64,000 nucleotides of DNA from Sciurus carolinensis. Lineage: Eukaryota; Chordata; Mammalia; Rodentia; Sciuridae. The notes beneath the pieces are model-generated. The model had not been told where the DNA came from. It ran no database searches and was given only the letters and a program-made list of their open reading frames with translations. Shown piece after piece: positions 1-10,146 of this stretch. How positions within the stretch are numbered: position 1 is the stretch's first letter; each line of letters begins with the position of its first letter. Where the stretch lies: contig NC_062222.1 in assembly GCF_902686445.1 (NCBI RefSeq), forward strand, positions 136,841,035 to 136,905,034. The letters are read 5' to 3'. Made by a program: the position numbers and the translations under genes.

Positions 1-1450
1 CACAGGTGGCCTCTGACCCAGGTTTTTATCACCTGGCACTAATGGCAGCCCTGTCTGTTGGTGAGTCCTCCAGTGTGGAGAGGACGAGGACCCAGAACTG
101 AGGCTTCACAGCCCAGGAGTGGTGGCCAGGGAAGATGGGGTTTTGGGGACATCTGATACCCTGGAGGGATGAGCTCTGAAGCCAGTTTGAGGCCTGTGGC
201 CTCAAGGGCCAGCTGTGCCCTGCAAGGCGGGTAGCTCACTGGACCTGGATGAAGGCAGAGCTGTGTGCAGGGGCCGTCCCTCTTCATGATAGGCTGGGGG
301 GACTGTTGACGTCCCGACCTGCCTTCATCTGGCTGTACTGTCCTGCTGCCACCTGTGAGAAGGGCCTGGGGGTTGCCAGCTGAGTGTCCTTGTAGGCCAG
401 TGTTGAAGGGAGAACTGAGATTGTGGCATAGGGAGTAGCTTAGCTGTGGAGGTGATGGCAGGGCTGAGAGGATGAGGAAGCTTTGTCCAGCCTGGGGACC
501 AGTGTCGGAGTGCACGTTTGGGCCAACCAGGCAAAGAAGGTGGTGAGCAGAGCTCCTGAGTTGGGAGCCTCCGCTCAGCGGAGCCGCAGCCAGCTGTGGG
601 TACCTCCTGGGTCTCCTGCGCATCCTGCAGTGGCCAGGTGGTGACCATCAGGAGGCACAGCCAGCATGAGTGCCAGAGCACTGATGTGGGGGTGAGGAGT
701 GACCGAGTGGGACTGTATGTGGGCACCTCCAGGGTGCCACCAGTGTGCTTTGTACCCTGTTCTTCCCTCTGGCCACAACCCCCTCCCATCCTGAGAATCA
801 GCAGCTGGGCTGGCTGCCGGTGCAGCAGCGCCCGCCTCCCATGTGCAGGGGCCTGGGCCAGCACCAAAGGGCAAAGAATATCCAGCAGTGGTTTCCACTT
901 CCTATCTTCTGCTTCTGCCTGGCCCTGTGGGTGGCCTTGCTCACAGGCTCCCTCCCCTGGTGGGGCCCCCCCGACTCCACTCTCCAGAAAGGCAGAGTCT
1001 CGGGTGGCCTCTGGCCCTTCCGATGCTTCTTCATTTGAAGAGAGAGGAGCAGGAGCTGGGCCTCCCCTTAGTGACAGCTTGGCCCCGTGCCACCTGGAAA
1101 GGATGCCCTATGCCATGACCCACCCCAGCCTTGTCCTCTGTCTTGTGCCTCACAGTTCAGGTGCCTGGGGAGGAGGACAGCAGGCCTTGAGACCTATGGA
1201 GAGCAGTGGACGGAAGGTTACTCACCCTGAGCCAGGGTGCTGGGTGCATGCAGGCCTGTGTCCAGTGTGCCCCTCGGGAGGCCAGCTCTGCCTAGGTCAT
1301 GGTCTGGGAGGAAGTGTAGCAGCCCGGGGCCATTGTTATGGCATCAGAGATCGTCTGAGGCAGGGTGTGTGCCCTGTGCTATGAGACGCAGGTGCTCCTG
1401 GCCTTGTGCCCTGGCCGCAGCTCACCAGAAGGCTGATGTCCTGATCTATA

Positions 1451-1672
1451 AAACATGGGCCGTGGTGGCACTGCTGTCTGTGGGCTGTGTGAGGACTTGG
1501 CAGGATGGTGTCTGTCGTCGCGTTTCTCTCGTTTTCATCGTCTTCTTATCTGATGTGACTTAAACATGAGCCGTGGTGGCACTGCTGTCTGAGGGCTGTG
1601 TGAGGACTTGGCAGGATGGTGTCTGTCGTCGCGTTTCTCTCGTTTTCATCGTCTTCTTATCTGATGTGACTT
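1451..1672 (+). repeat. Two-copy tandem duplication, 111-bp unit
   Basis: The block beginning 'aaacatgggccgtggtggca' at 1451 recurs at 1562 as 'aaacatgagccgtggtggca' and runs through the same 'gatgtgactt' end. The two copies differ at only about 2-3 positions, so the duplication is recent or the result of assembly. It lies in the TADA2B intron and has no coding potential. Confidence 0.95.
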
Positions 1673-1879
1673 GTATGAGGAGAGTCACAGACCAGGCCAC
1701 AGCAGGGGTGGAGAGGCCAGAAGCCATGGGCCAGGATGCATGCCAGCCCCAGGGTCACTGAAGGCTTCCGGGATGAGAGGACCTGGGTCTTGAGGGGATG
1801 AAACACAAGTTGCAGGAGTGAGGCTGATGGCTTCTAGGGGGCAGCAATGGCAGACGGAGCACAGGCTACATGGTCTTGT

Positions 1880-2005
1880 GCATAGCAGCCTCCAGCTCTC
1901 CTACCACCCTTGAGACGGGCCTGTTATTATTAACAGGGTTTATCGGAAATACACAGAGCGGTCCTATAATTTGTCCAATCACAGAGCTGGGGTGGAACCA
2001 GGCCC
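1880..2005 (-). repeat. MIR-like SINE fragment
   Basis: The pattern 'gttattattaacagggttt' followed by 'aatttgtccaatcacagagctgg' resembles the antisense MIR core and its 'ttgcccaaggtcacacagct' segment. It is diverged, and the call rests on eye matching only. Confidence 0.4.
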
Positions 2006-4100
2006 AGAGCCCGTGCACATGAGGAGGTGCATCTCCAGTGGCTGGGCCAGTGCTTCCTGCTGGGTTTTGGGAAGTTGTGAGGAGAACAGGCTAGACCAAG
2101 AACAGGTCCCACAGGCTCAAAGGAACCCCAGGGAGTCTGGTTGACCCCTTGGGTCTGTGTCTTCCAGGTTTCACGGACTGTCAAGAGTCAGAACTTTTGG
2201 AGGCTGACCTAGAGTTGCTAACTTTAAAATCTGCCAAGTAAGGGTTTTATTTTTTTAAAAACCCCAAAAGTCTACTGCAAGGAGCAGCCTGCAGGCCACT
2301 TCAGAGTTACTTGCCATGAAATCGTGCCTAAGAGACCTGGTACCTTTGAGCCTCTGGGAAAACTGGGATCCACCAGCCTGACTGGTCTGGGAACCCCTCT
2401 TTGGATAGCACTGGATGTGGCTGTCCCTCCTCCTGGCCTCAGACAAAATGGGATTAGTGCTCACTGCCAGAGAAGCCACCAGGCCTAGGCTAGCTCTGCT
2501 GCCCATTGCCCACCAGGTGGTGGGACTTAGCGGTTCTGCTTCCAGATGTCCTGTGCGGAGGCCTGCCAGGGCTCTCCATCCAGCATGGTCTTTTCTTCCA
2601 TGAGCAGGGTCAGGGACTCTGTTAGTTAGAGCTCTGCATCTAGAGGCCAGTGTAGGCCTCAGCAACTTCATCTTGGCGGCATTGTCCATGGGGACCTGTG
2701 CCACCATGGAAGTCGGCAGCCTCCACACTTTAGTGCAGGCTTCACTGGGAAGGACTGAAGGCTCAGCAGGGCCTCCAGCAGTCTAGGCCACCCAGAGCGG
2801 TAAGTTCTGCAGTAGTGGGTAGTCCTGACGTGGTGTTTGTCTTGCCTAAATGCTCCCTGAAACAAAATGAACCTATTTGATGCTACTAGTGATGTTTTTA
2901 AAAAGAAGGAATCATGTAATTCATCCTCATAAGACCACAATCTGTCTTGCTGTAACTTTACTGTTTTCTTCCTGCTTCTCCAGGGACCTCATAGTTGGGT
3001 CTCAGGACTGCCTGCCTCATTCCTGCTCTGCTAAGTCACACTCATGACACTTCCAGGTCTCGTGGGAACTTGTCCTAGAGAAGCCTGGGATAGAGGGCCC
3101 AGGAAGACTTCCCACCCTGTGCCACCCAGCTTATAATCAGCGCCAGCCTGAATGTACTGACTGGTTCTTGGTTTTGGCAGAACCTTCAGGGGTGGAGACA
3201 GGCCAGGCTTGCTGGTGGAGCTGGTGGCCAGCTGGGTACAGAGCAAGCTGTCCACTCTCGGGTGGCTGTGGGCTTCCATGGAGTGCAGGCATGCGTAGGC
3301 AGTGAGGGAGTGGCTGGGTGACTTGAGTGTATATTTTGGGCAGTTAGTTACTTTCTGAAGTGGCTTTAGTGGTTGACTTTAAGGAAGAGGCCTCTTGGCA
3401 GAAGGAAAAGATTGAAGGAGTTCTACGGTTTCCTCCCATTAATCACCCTTGCACAGTGGCTCCCTGCTCGCGGGGGTGCATGCTCCCGGCCTACAGCAGC
3501 GCCCACTGACTTCTCTGGCACGGAAGTTGTTGTGAACCAACACCCTCTCCCTCAAAAGGCCCGCACCAGTCACCAGCTGTCACCCCCAGGAAAGGGACAG
3601 GCTAGCTCTTTGGAGCTCTATGCTGGGGCAAGTGCTAATGGCAGTGTCCGGGCCCTTTCTTTCCTAGAAGGCCAGGCACATGGGTGAATAGTGTCCTATA
3701 GTCAGGCCTGAGTCATGGCCTGGCCTTGTCCCATGGGTGCATCTGTTTACCAGTCTCCAGCCATTCATTCCTACCCACCTGTGTCCTGGGATACTTGGTC
3801 TCCCAGGGTTTGCAGGATAGTGGAATGGCCTGTACAGTGGGTCAGTCCCTGGGCTGTGCTGTGCCACCAGAAACTCCCATAACCTTAGACAGGTTGCACC
3901 TCTCTGGATCTTCACCCTCTTGGTACAAAGTCAGTCCAGGTTCTTTTCAGTGTGGACCTGGAGAGAATGTGGACCTGTCTTTGAGAGGGTGGGGAGATAG
4001 GAAGTATTCCAGGTGAGCCTTTGTGAGCATGTTGATGGACTTGGGTGAAACACGTGTGACAGGCTGGCTTTGGAGTAACCTCTGACCTTCACTGTTGTAG

Positions 4101-5083
4101 GAAGACATGGCTGCTCACGTGGGTGCTTCCCGGACCCCCCAGGAAGTGATGGAGCACTACGTGAGCATGTACATCCACGGGAACCTGGGGAAGGCCTGCA
4201 TCCTGACAGCATCCCCAACCGGGTGAACAGACCACACCTGCCCCAGCGAGGCCCTCTCTCACCCAGCCTCACCACCCCATTGCCCCCACTGGACATCTCT
4301 GTGGCTGAGCAGCAGCAGCTGGGCTACATGCCACTGCGTGATGACTACGAGATTGAGTACGACCAGGACGCCGAGACGCTCATCAGCGGGCTGTCCGTGA
4401 ACTATGACGACGACGACGTGGAGATCGAGCTCAAGCGCGCCCACGTGGACATGTACGTGCGGAAGCTCAAGGAGCGGCAGCGCCGGAAGAACATCGCCCG
4501 TGACTACAACCTGGTGCCCGCCTTCCTGGGGAAGGACAAGAGGGAGAAGGAGAAGGCACTGAAGCGCAAGATCACCAGGAGGAGAAGAGCTGCGACTGAA
4601 TCTGCGGCCACTGTACCAGTTCATGTCATGCAAGGAGTTCGATGACTTATTTGAAAACATGCACAAGGAGAAGATGCTGCGAGCCAAAATCAGAGAGCTG
4701 CAGCGGTATCGGCGAAATGGAATCACCAAGATGGAGGAGTCAGCTGAGATGAGGCAGCCAGGCACAGCGGGAGCGAAGGAAGGAGAACAAGAACATGGCC
4801 GGTTCCAAAAGGGGCAAGGAGGAGGGCAGAGACGGCGAGTTTGCAGCCATCGAGAACCTTCCTGGTTTGAGCTCTTGTCAGACCGAGAGAAGGTGCTCTG
4901 TAGCTCTTTGAACTTGAGTCCAGCACGCTACGTGACTGTGAAGACTATTATAATCAAAGACCACCTCCAGAAGCGACAGGGAATCCCCTCCAAAAGTCGC
5001 CTTCCTAGTTACTTGGACAAAGTCCTAAAGAAAAGGATTTAAACTTCCTCACAGAAGCGGGTGGATATCCAGGGTGCTTCTGA
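4101..5083 (+). CDS. TADA2B: TADA2B terminal coding exon (transcriptional adaptor 2-beta), frame broken by about 12 indels
   Basis: TADA2B is an adaptor of the SAGA histone acetyltransferase module, linking GCN5/PCAF to ADA3 and SGF29 in the nucleus. The exon opens after a 3' splice site with the end of the SANT domain (EDMAAHVGASRTPQEVMEHY), continues through the acidic DQDAETLISGLSVNYDDDD segment and a basic helical region (KLKERQRRKNIARDYNLVP), and ends in the SWIRM domain (LNLSPARYVTVKTIIIKDH). Length matches the last roughly 330 residues of the 420-residue family protein. The reading frame changes at about 4190, 4224, 4245, 4577, 4590, 4748, 4765, 4866, 5038, 5055, 5074 and near the stop. 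All are one-base events, and all but one are deletions. Amino acids between breaks are nearly unchanged, so sequencing error is likelier than decay. The acceptor site and the neighbouring GRPEL1 show this is the true locus and not a retrocopy. The first readable ATG-led piece, at 4223, is not the real start. Confidence 0.93.
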
Positions 5084-6469
5084 ACAAGGGCACCCTGAGC
5101 GTCCCCAGACGCTTCCAAGGCCAGAGTGATGCTCAAGTAGCTGGTGAGCCAATGGCGTGGGGGGAGGGGAGAGGAAGCGCCTTTTCCCCTGTTGCTCTTT
5201 TAAACAAGTGAGTTCCTTTTTTAAGGTATAAAATCTTTTCACGGTCCTCTGAAAGAAGCAATAGTAACAATCTTATACTGGATCATGGGGGATACAAATA
5301 TGTGTCTATTTTACTTAGTCCTAAAAGTAATCCTTGAAGATGACGATTGGCCTTTGCGTGTTCGTTTGGAGACTGTTAGGAAATTGGGATGATTTCCTTT
5401 TCTTTCCTGAGCCGCCTTCCCTTTGGGTGCAAAGCTGTGGGTGCCAGGAGTGACGTTTTCCTGCTGGGCCGCCAGCCACCCATCAGCTTTTCCTTGTGAC
5501 ACAAGCTCTTCTCAGGCAGGGCTGCTGTAGGCGCCCCTTTTCTGAGCCCACTGCTGGCCCTGGGCATGCGACACTTTATAGAGGCCCATGGGACACAGAC
5601 CTGCCCCTGTGTAACAGATGAAGAACATGAGGCCAGAGAACACCAGGACAATTTCCTTACACATTTGAGGAAGAAGCCTTGTTTACACAGTTGATCACGT
5701 GAGCTTCCACTTAGCTGTCAGCAGCAGCCAAGTGTGAATTTTCAACTCCCAAATCCCAAGCCACCCTGCCTCCTCCTAGTCTGAACCCAGCCTGCTACCC
5801 ACTTGGGGATGCCCCCTGGGTGTATCCTCATCCATCCCGAGGATGGGAGTGCCGGGAATGGGAGGGTCATAGGACTGGTGGGCACTGCCAGGCTTCCTGG
5901 GGTGCCCTTTGCTGCTCTGACTACCTTGGAAGACTCCACGTTAGAGAGTCCAGGTCAAGTGCTCGGTGTTGAGTTCTGGCATTGGCTTCCTCAGGATTCC
6001 CACCAGTTAGAGGTCCCCTTTTCTTAGAAAACGATGACCATGCTAGTCTGCTAGGCAGATTATTTAGGGCATGGCCAGGCCGACACTCATTGGCCTGGCA
6101 GAGCCACAGGACCAGCTCGTACAGGCTCTGGCAACTGTGGAGGTACCCTGGCTCTGCTTGGGACTGTGCACTGCTTCCTGCTCGCTGTCTTGTATACAAC
6201 TCAGAAATGGCTCCTTCCCAGCCCAAACGAAAAGCTTGTTTCTGGGGCCTTCTTCAAGGATGTACACGGTACCTTCCTTTTAAACTGAGGAAGTCGCTTG
6301 TCTTCCGGCTGCTCAGGGTTCTCGTGCCCAGACCCTGCTTTAGAGTCCCTGGATGACCACAGACCCACTCTCCCTGAGCTCATCCTGCCCTGTGTCCCTG
6401 TAGGCACAAGAGCCTGTTACCTCCCAGAATATTGGGCTTGAAGTTACATTAAAGTGAAGTTATTGAAAG

Positions 6470-6512
6470 GAAAAAAAAAAAAAAAAAAAAAAAACCCAAA
6501 AAACAAAACACA
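6470..6512 (+). repeat. A-rich tract (A24, then CA repeat)
   Basis: A run of about 24 A is followed by 'cccaaaaaacaaaacacaca'. It sits about 20 bp after an ATTAAA hexamer. It may mark a poly(A) site or be a simple repeat, since no SINE body lies upstream. Confidence 0.8.
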
Positions 6513-7136
6513 CACACTCATTTCCAAGGATGACTTATGTGCCTTTTCCTTTCTTTTTACATCCTCTGTCCCATAGGGTGAGTTTTCAGCATTAAGTAAA
6601 AACATTCAAATACACTGTATATGGCTTTAGTTGCAAGTACGTTGCAGACTGCCAGAGGAGCGCCCACTAGCTAGACCAGGCTTCTCAGCCGATGCTGAGC
6701 AATGGCATGCTCCAGAAGCTGGCTGCGCGCGGTGCCAGAGGCCACTCACAGAACAGTTGACGGGATGGTGCTGAGTCCTCACAGCGTCACCACCAGACGT
6801 TCTCAGAGCATGGGTCTGGGACCTGTTATAAATGCAGACTCTGGACCCAGCACGGTCCTCCTGAATTGGAATTCCATGGTGCATACTAGCAAGCTATCTG
6901 TCAGACCCTCTGTTACTGGGATGGGAGCTTATTTAACAGCCACTGGCTTTAGCTGTCCTGGTGTCTGATTTGTTGATTTCTGCACCACCAGAATCCTAGT
7001 TTGTGAGGTTAAGTTGGCTTATTTGTTTATATAAAATGATAGAACCTACATTAGCTTAGAAGCAGAGGATCCTGTAAATGTGGATGACCCAGGCCAAGAG
7101 CTGTCCAATGAAAACCTTGTGCTTAAGCAGGTTTTG

Positions 7137-7172
7137 TAGTATATATACATAGTATATATATATATGTATATC
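7137..7172. repeat. (TA)n simple repeat
   Basis: Imperfect TA/CATA run, 'atatatacatagtatatata'. Low complexity. Confidence 0.85.
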
Positions 7173-7387
7173 TTTTTGATGGTATGAAGAATTAGTTAGG
7201 CTTGACTGTTTAAAACACCATAATGAATGTATAATTCATTTATGTCAAAGTCTTAATATGTTGTTTACAATGGGAAAGTAATTTTAGGATGGTTGCACTC
7301 TTCTCCCATCTGCTCCAGCTGTCTCTGTCACATTAGTTCTTACCTCGGCATTAGTTTGGAGCCTGACGTTTTATATTTAATTCTCAC

Positions 7388-7393
7388 AATAAA
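7388..7393 (+). terminator. TADA2B: Candidate TADA2B poly(A) signal AATAAA
   Basis: AATAAA in AT-rich sequence about 2.3 kb after the stop codon. This would end TADA2B before the convergent GRPEL1 3' end. Position is inferred from the usual UTR size. Confidence 0.4.
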
Positions 7394-7400
7394 TTAGCTA

Positions 7401-9509
7401 TCATAATTCTATGAAGTAGATCTTTCAAAATTTACACAAACTTGTCTTTACCAAAGTCCAAAAAGATAGGTAATTTTTCAGCTATCTGAAATAATGCTCG
7501 CTGGGAGGCCAACATTCCAAGAATGTATTAAAAACTACAACTCTGACTACCGTTTTATTACCCTTTTACACAATTAAACAAGTTGAGAACAGAACAGTAT
7601 CCTTGCTTGCTTCTTACTGTTTTTCGAACCTCCGCGCCCGCATCCTTGCAGAGCCTTAAATGCAGCCAACACTGAGCATGCACCTGTGGGCATGGTGCAC
7701 CTGGCATGTCCATAGTGTACTCTGGTACCAAGCCAGCCCTCCACTCCCAAATGGGAGCTGGGCTGATAATGGGTCTGCTGTGAACTCAATTCTGATGCCT
7801 GCACTGTACACCTCAGCCCAGGCTGCAAACACTACTAGAATAGAGCTGAACAAATTTCTCATTTCCAATGTGAATAAGTTCGTCATTAAATCACCCATTA
7901 GTGTGATTGTGGATGACTGAATCAACTATTGAAGACAACCTGGCTGTATCTGAGCTACAGTCATCCCTTGGGTTGGTTACAGGATGCCCCACACTCACCA
8001 TGTTCAGTATTCTAAATTTTGAGGACTTCAAGTCCCTTAAGTAATGTTCACATATAACCGATGCACACCCTCCTACCAACTTATGTCATCTCTAGGTGAC
8101 TTATAATACCAGTATGATGTAAATGCTCGTACAGACTGTTGTGCAGGAAATGAGGACAAGAGAAGTGTGTTCAGCACAGAAAGAATTTGTTTCAGTACTT
8201 TTGTTCTTCAGCTGGTTGACCTGAGGAGTGTGACCCCCACAGACACAGGGCTGACTGCATGTCTTAGGGCATGAGCTTAGTGCTTCTTAGTAGGTCTGGC
8301 TGTAGCTGAGAAGGGAGAGGAGCTGCACATACTCACAGAGACTAGTCTGAACATTGTCTGTCAGTCAGGCTTCACTCTGCAGGAGTTCGTGGATGGTGAG
8401 CACACAGCTATATAGCATAAAAACAGGCTCGGGTGGATCCAGGCCTGGGTTCTCTCCGGTGTTAGGCTGCCTTCATTCCCAGGTATATATTTGACCAGTA
8501 ACACAAAGCAACTTCAGGTAAAGGAGGAAAACATTGTTTGCAGGTAGGAAAAATTGAGATTTTAATTATGGGATTATTGCTTTTGCCTTTCAAAATTACT
8601 AGCAAAATATATAAACTATGCCCCATTTTTTTTAAACACAGGAAATGGATTTACCAATATTGCCCTTTCAGCTAACAAAGGTAAGAGGTCAGTTCCTTTT
8701 GTTTTTAAGAGATGCCCCAGTCATTCAACCTTCCTCCAAGATCTGGACATTAATATAAATGAGGAACAGAGGCCCTTCTGCTAGAGTCACTGTGTGTGAC
8801 TACAGCTCTGGAGTACTTTGTCGCAGCCCCTGCTGTAGTGTGCCTTCTGGTGACAGGGTCTGAGCCTGAAGGGCTGCTCCTTTCCCAGATGGTAGCACCT
8901 GCACACCAGGCAGCCAGCTCTAGGGATGGAGTGGAGAAAGGGGAGAGTTAAGTCACGCCTGCCTCGGCTCAAGGGTCACCACCAAAGGACCACGTTGTTA
9001 CCAGAAAGTAGGAAAAATAAACATATTAAGCTTAATCCTCTTAAATAAAATTTAAAAATTAAACAGCAACATTTTAAGTATATCAGGCATGCGGTTCTCA
9101 CTGAGATGGTCCATCTTAATAGGGAATATACCTTGAGGTCATTAGTAACTAGTTGAATAGATTTAAACAACTGAGACGAACAAAACAGGGGAAAAGGAAT
9201 TACTTTTGTTAAATTCACTTGGAAAAATAAGGTGGTGAGAAGGTTCAAATTCACATGCTCACTTCCCATCTCCACAGAAAAGCCAGGTCGACCTCCTGGC
9301 ATCTAGATACTAATTATAATGAACTTGTATGTTCGCAAAGGTAGGCATCAAATTTGTTTTTTAGCAGGAAACATGTTTCCCCTTCTGGCCTTTTCTTCGC
9401 AGAGTGAACCCAGCAGCAGCCAAGGGTGCCAGGACTCAGTGCTGTGGTGAGCCTCAGGTGATGGATGGCACAGATGGGCGGCCAGGCAGCCAGGCAGTTC
9501 CTGAAGACC
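7401..9509. other. Convergent intergenic spacer between TADA2B and GRPEL1
   Basis: AT-rich sequence without protein-like frames. Apart from the Tigger-like element I see nothing further. Part of it may be GRPEL1 3'UTR if the gene uses a poly(A) signal further left, for example the reverse AATAAA near 7555. Confidence 0.5.
7957..8258. mobile_element. Non-autonomous Tigger-like (TcMar) DNA transposon, about 300 bp
   Basis: The left end 'cagtcatcccttgggttgg' and the reverse complement of the right end ('cagtcagccctgtgtctgtg') are matching terminal inverted repeats. Inside lie 'cttcaagtcccttaagtaat' and 'catctctaggtgacttataa', which resemble a well-known mammalian Tigger-type MITE. A TA dinucleotide flanks the left end, and the right one has mutated to CA. 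No transposase is encoded. Confidence 0.7.
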
Positions 9510-9515
9510 TTTATT
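9510..9515 (-). terminator. GRPEL1: Candidate GRPEL1 poly(A) signal
   Basis: 'tttatt' on the + strand is AATAAA on the - strand, about 290 bp past the GRPEL1 stop codon. It is a plausible proximal poly(A) signal, but no transcript evidence is visible. Confidence 0.4.
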
Positions 9516-9800
9516 TGTTTTAAAGTACTTTGTAACCACAAGTTTGAGCAGATACAGTGTTATTCACGATACTCTAGAGGTCCCGTCTGCCCTCTTCTGG
9601 AAGATATGGAGCTACTGAACACGTGGTACTAAAAAACCAGACTCCCGAACCAGAGCTCCTGAATGCAACTGCAACCAGCTTGATTCTGTGTCGCCACTTA
9701 AGCTTTCCATCAAGGCTGGGCTCCCAGATGAGAAAAGACAGACCAGCCTTTCAGGAGTTATAGCAAGTGACTTAAAAACCAGAGGCCCTGTGGGAGGCAG

Positions 9801-10146
9801 CTATGCTTCCTTCACCACCCCCACCAGGGCAGGCCTGAGGGTGCGCCCGTGCAGCTTGTACCCAACCTTGCTAACCAGCGCCACTGGCCCGGCTCCTTGC
9901 CCTCTACTGGTGTGTGGAACAGCGCCTCATGTTCATAAGGGTCGAACTTGGCTCCAAGGGGGTCGAGCTTGAGCAAGCCGTGCTTTGTGAACACCTTCTG
10001 AATCTGAGCCTCGGTCAGAACCAGCCCCTCGTACAGGCTCTTCAGGTGAGGATTGTCATCCTGAATTTCTTCTTTCGGAACACTCTGTGTTGCCTTCTCC
10101 AGAATGTCTGCAACCTCCAGCAAGTCCTTGCAAAAGCCTTGGATGC
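9801..10146 (-). CDS. GRPEL1: GRPEL1 coding exon 4 with stop, one frameshift
   Basis: It follows TTTGTCAG. It reads openly through the GrpE core (VFTKHGLLKLDPLGAKFDPY, HEALFHTPVEGKEPG) and changes frame near 9890. It then reads on in the beta-wing and ends GVVKEA with TAG at 9803-9801. A single lost base in a GGGCC context explains the shift. Confidence 0.94.

Larger units (their letters stand above)
1..4100 (+). other. TADA2B: TADA2B intron (3' part)
   Basis: Non-coding sequence ending in a pyrimidine-rich tract and 'ctgttgtag' at 4092-4100, directly before the TADA2B terminal exon. The family gene has two coding exons, so this is most likely the end of intron 1, with exon 1 (ZZ finger and start of SANT domain) left of the window. 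Open frames in 39-1560 on both strands overlap each other and resemble no known protein. Visible contents are a 111-bp tandem duplication (1451-1672) and a MIR-like fragment near 1880-2000. Confidence 0.75.
5084..7400 (+). other. TADA2B: Probable TADA2B 3'UTR
   Basis: This stretch has no protein-like open frame. It follows the TADA2B stop and contains two possible poly(A) signals: ATTAAA at 6448, followed closely by an A24 tract, and AATAAA at 7388. The second fits the expected long 3'UTR of this gene. A MIR-like stretch may lie near 5605-5650. The extent is inferred and no transcript was seen. Confidence 0.5.

Noticed and set aside
596..1384. 262-codon open frame in the TADA2B intron
   Set aside because: No family resemblance, biased composition, and overlapping frames of similar length on the other strand.
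4101..5083. TADA2B as a processed retrocopy
   Set aside because: A splice acceptor and intron precede it, there is no A-tail at its end, and it neighbours GRPEL1 in conserved order.
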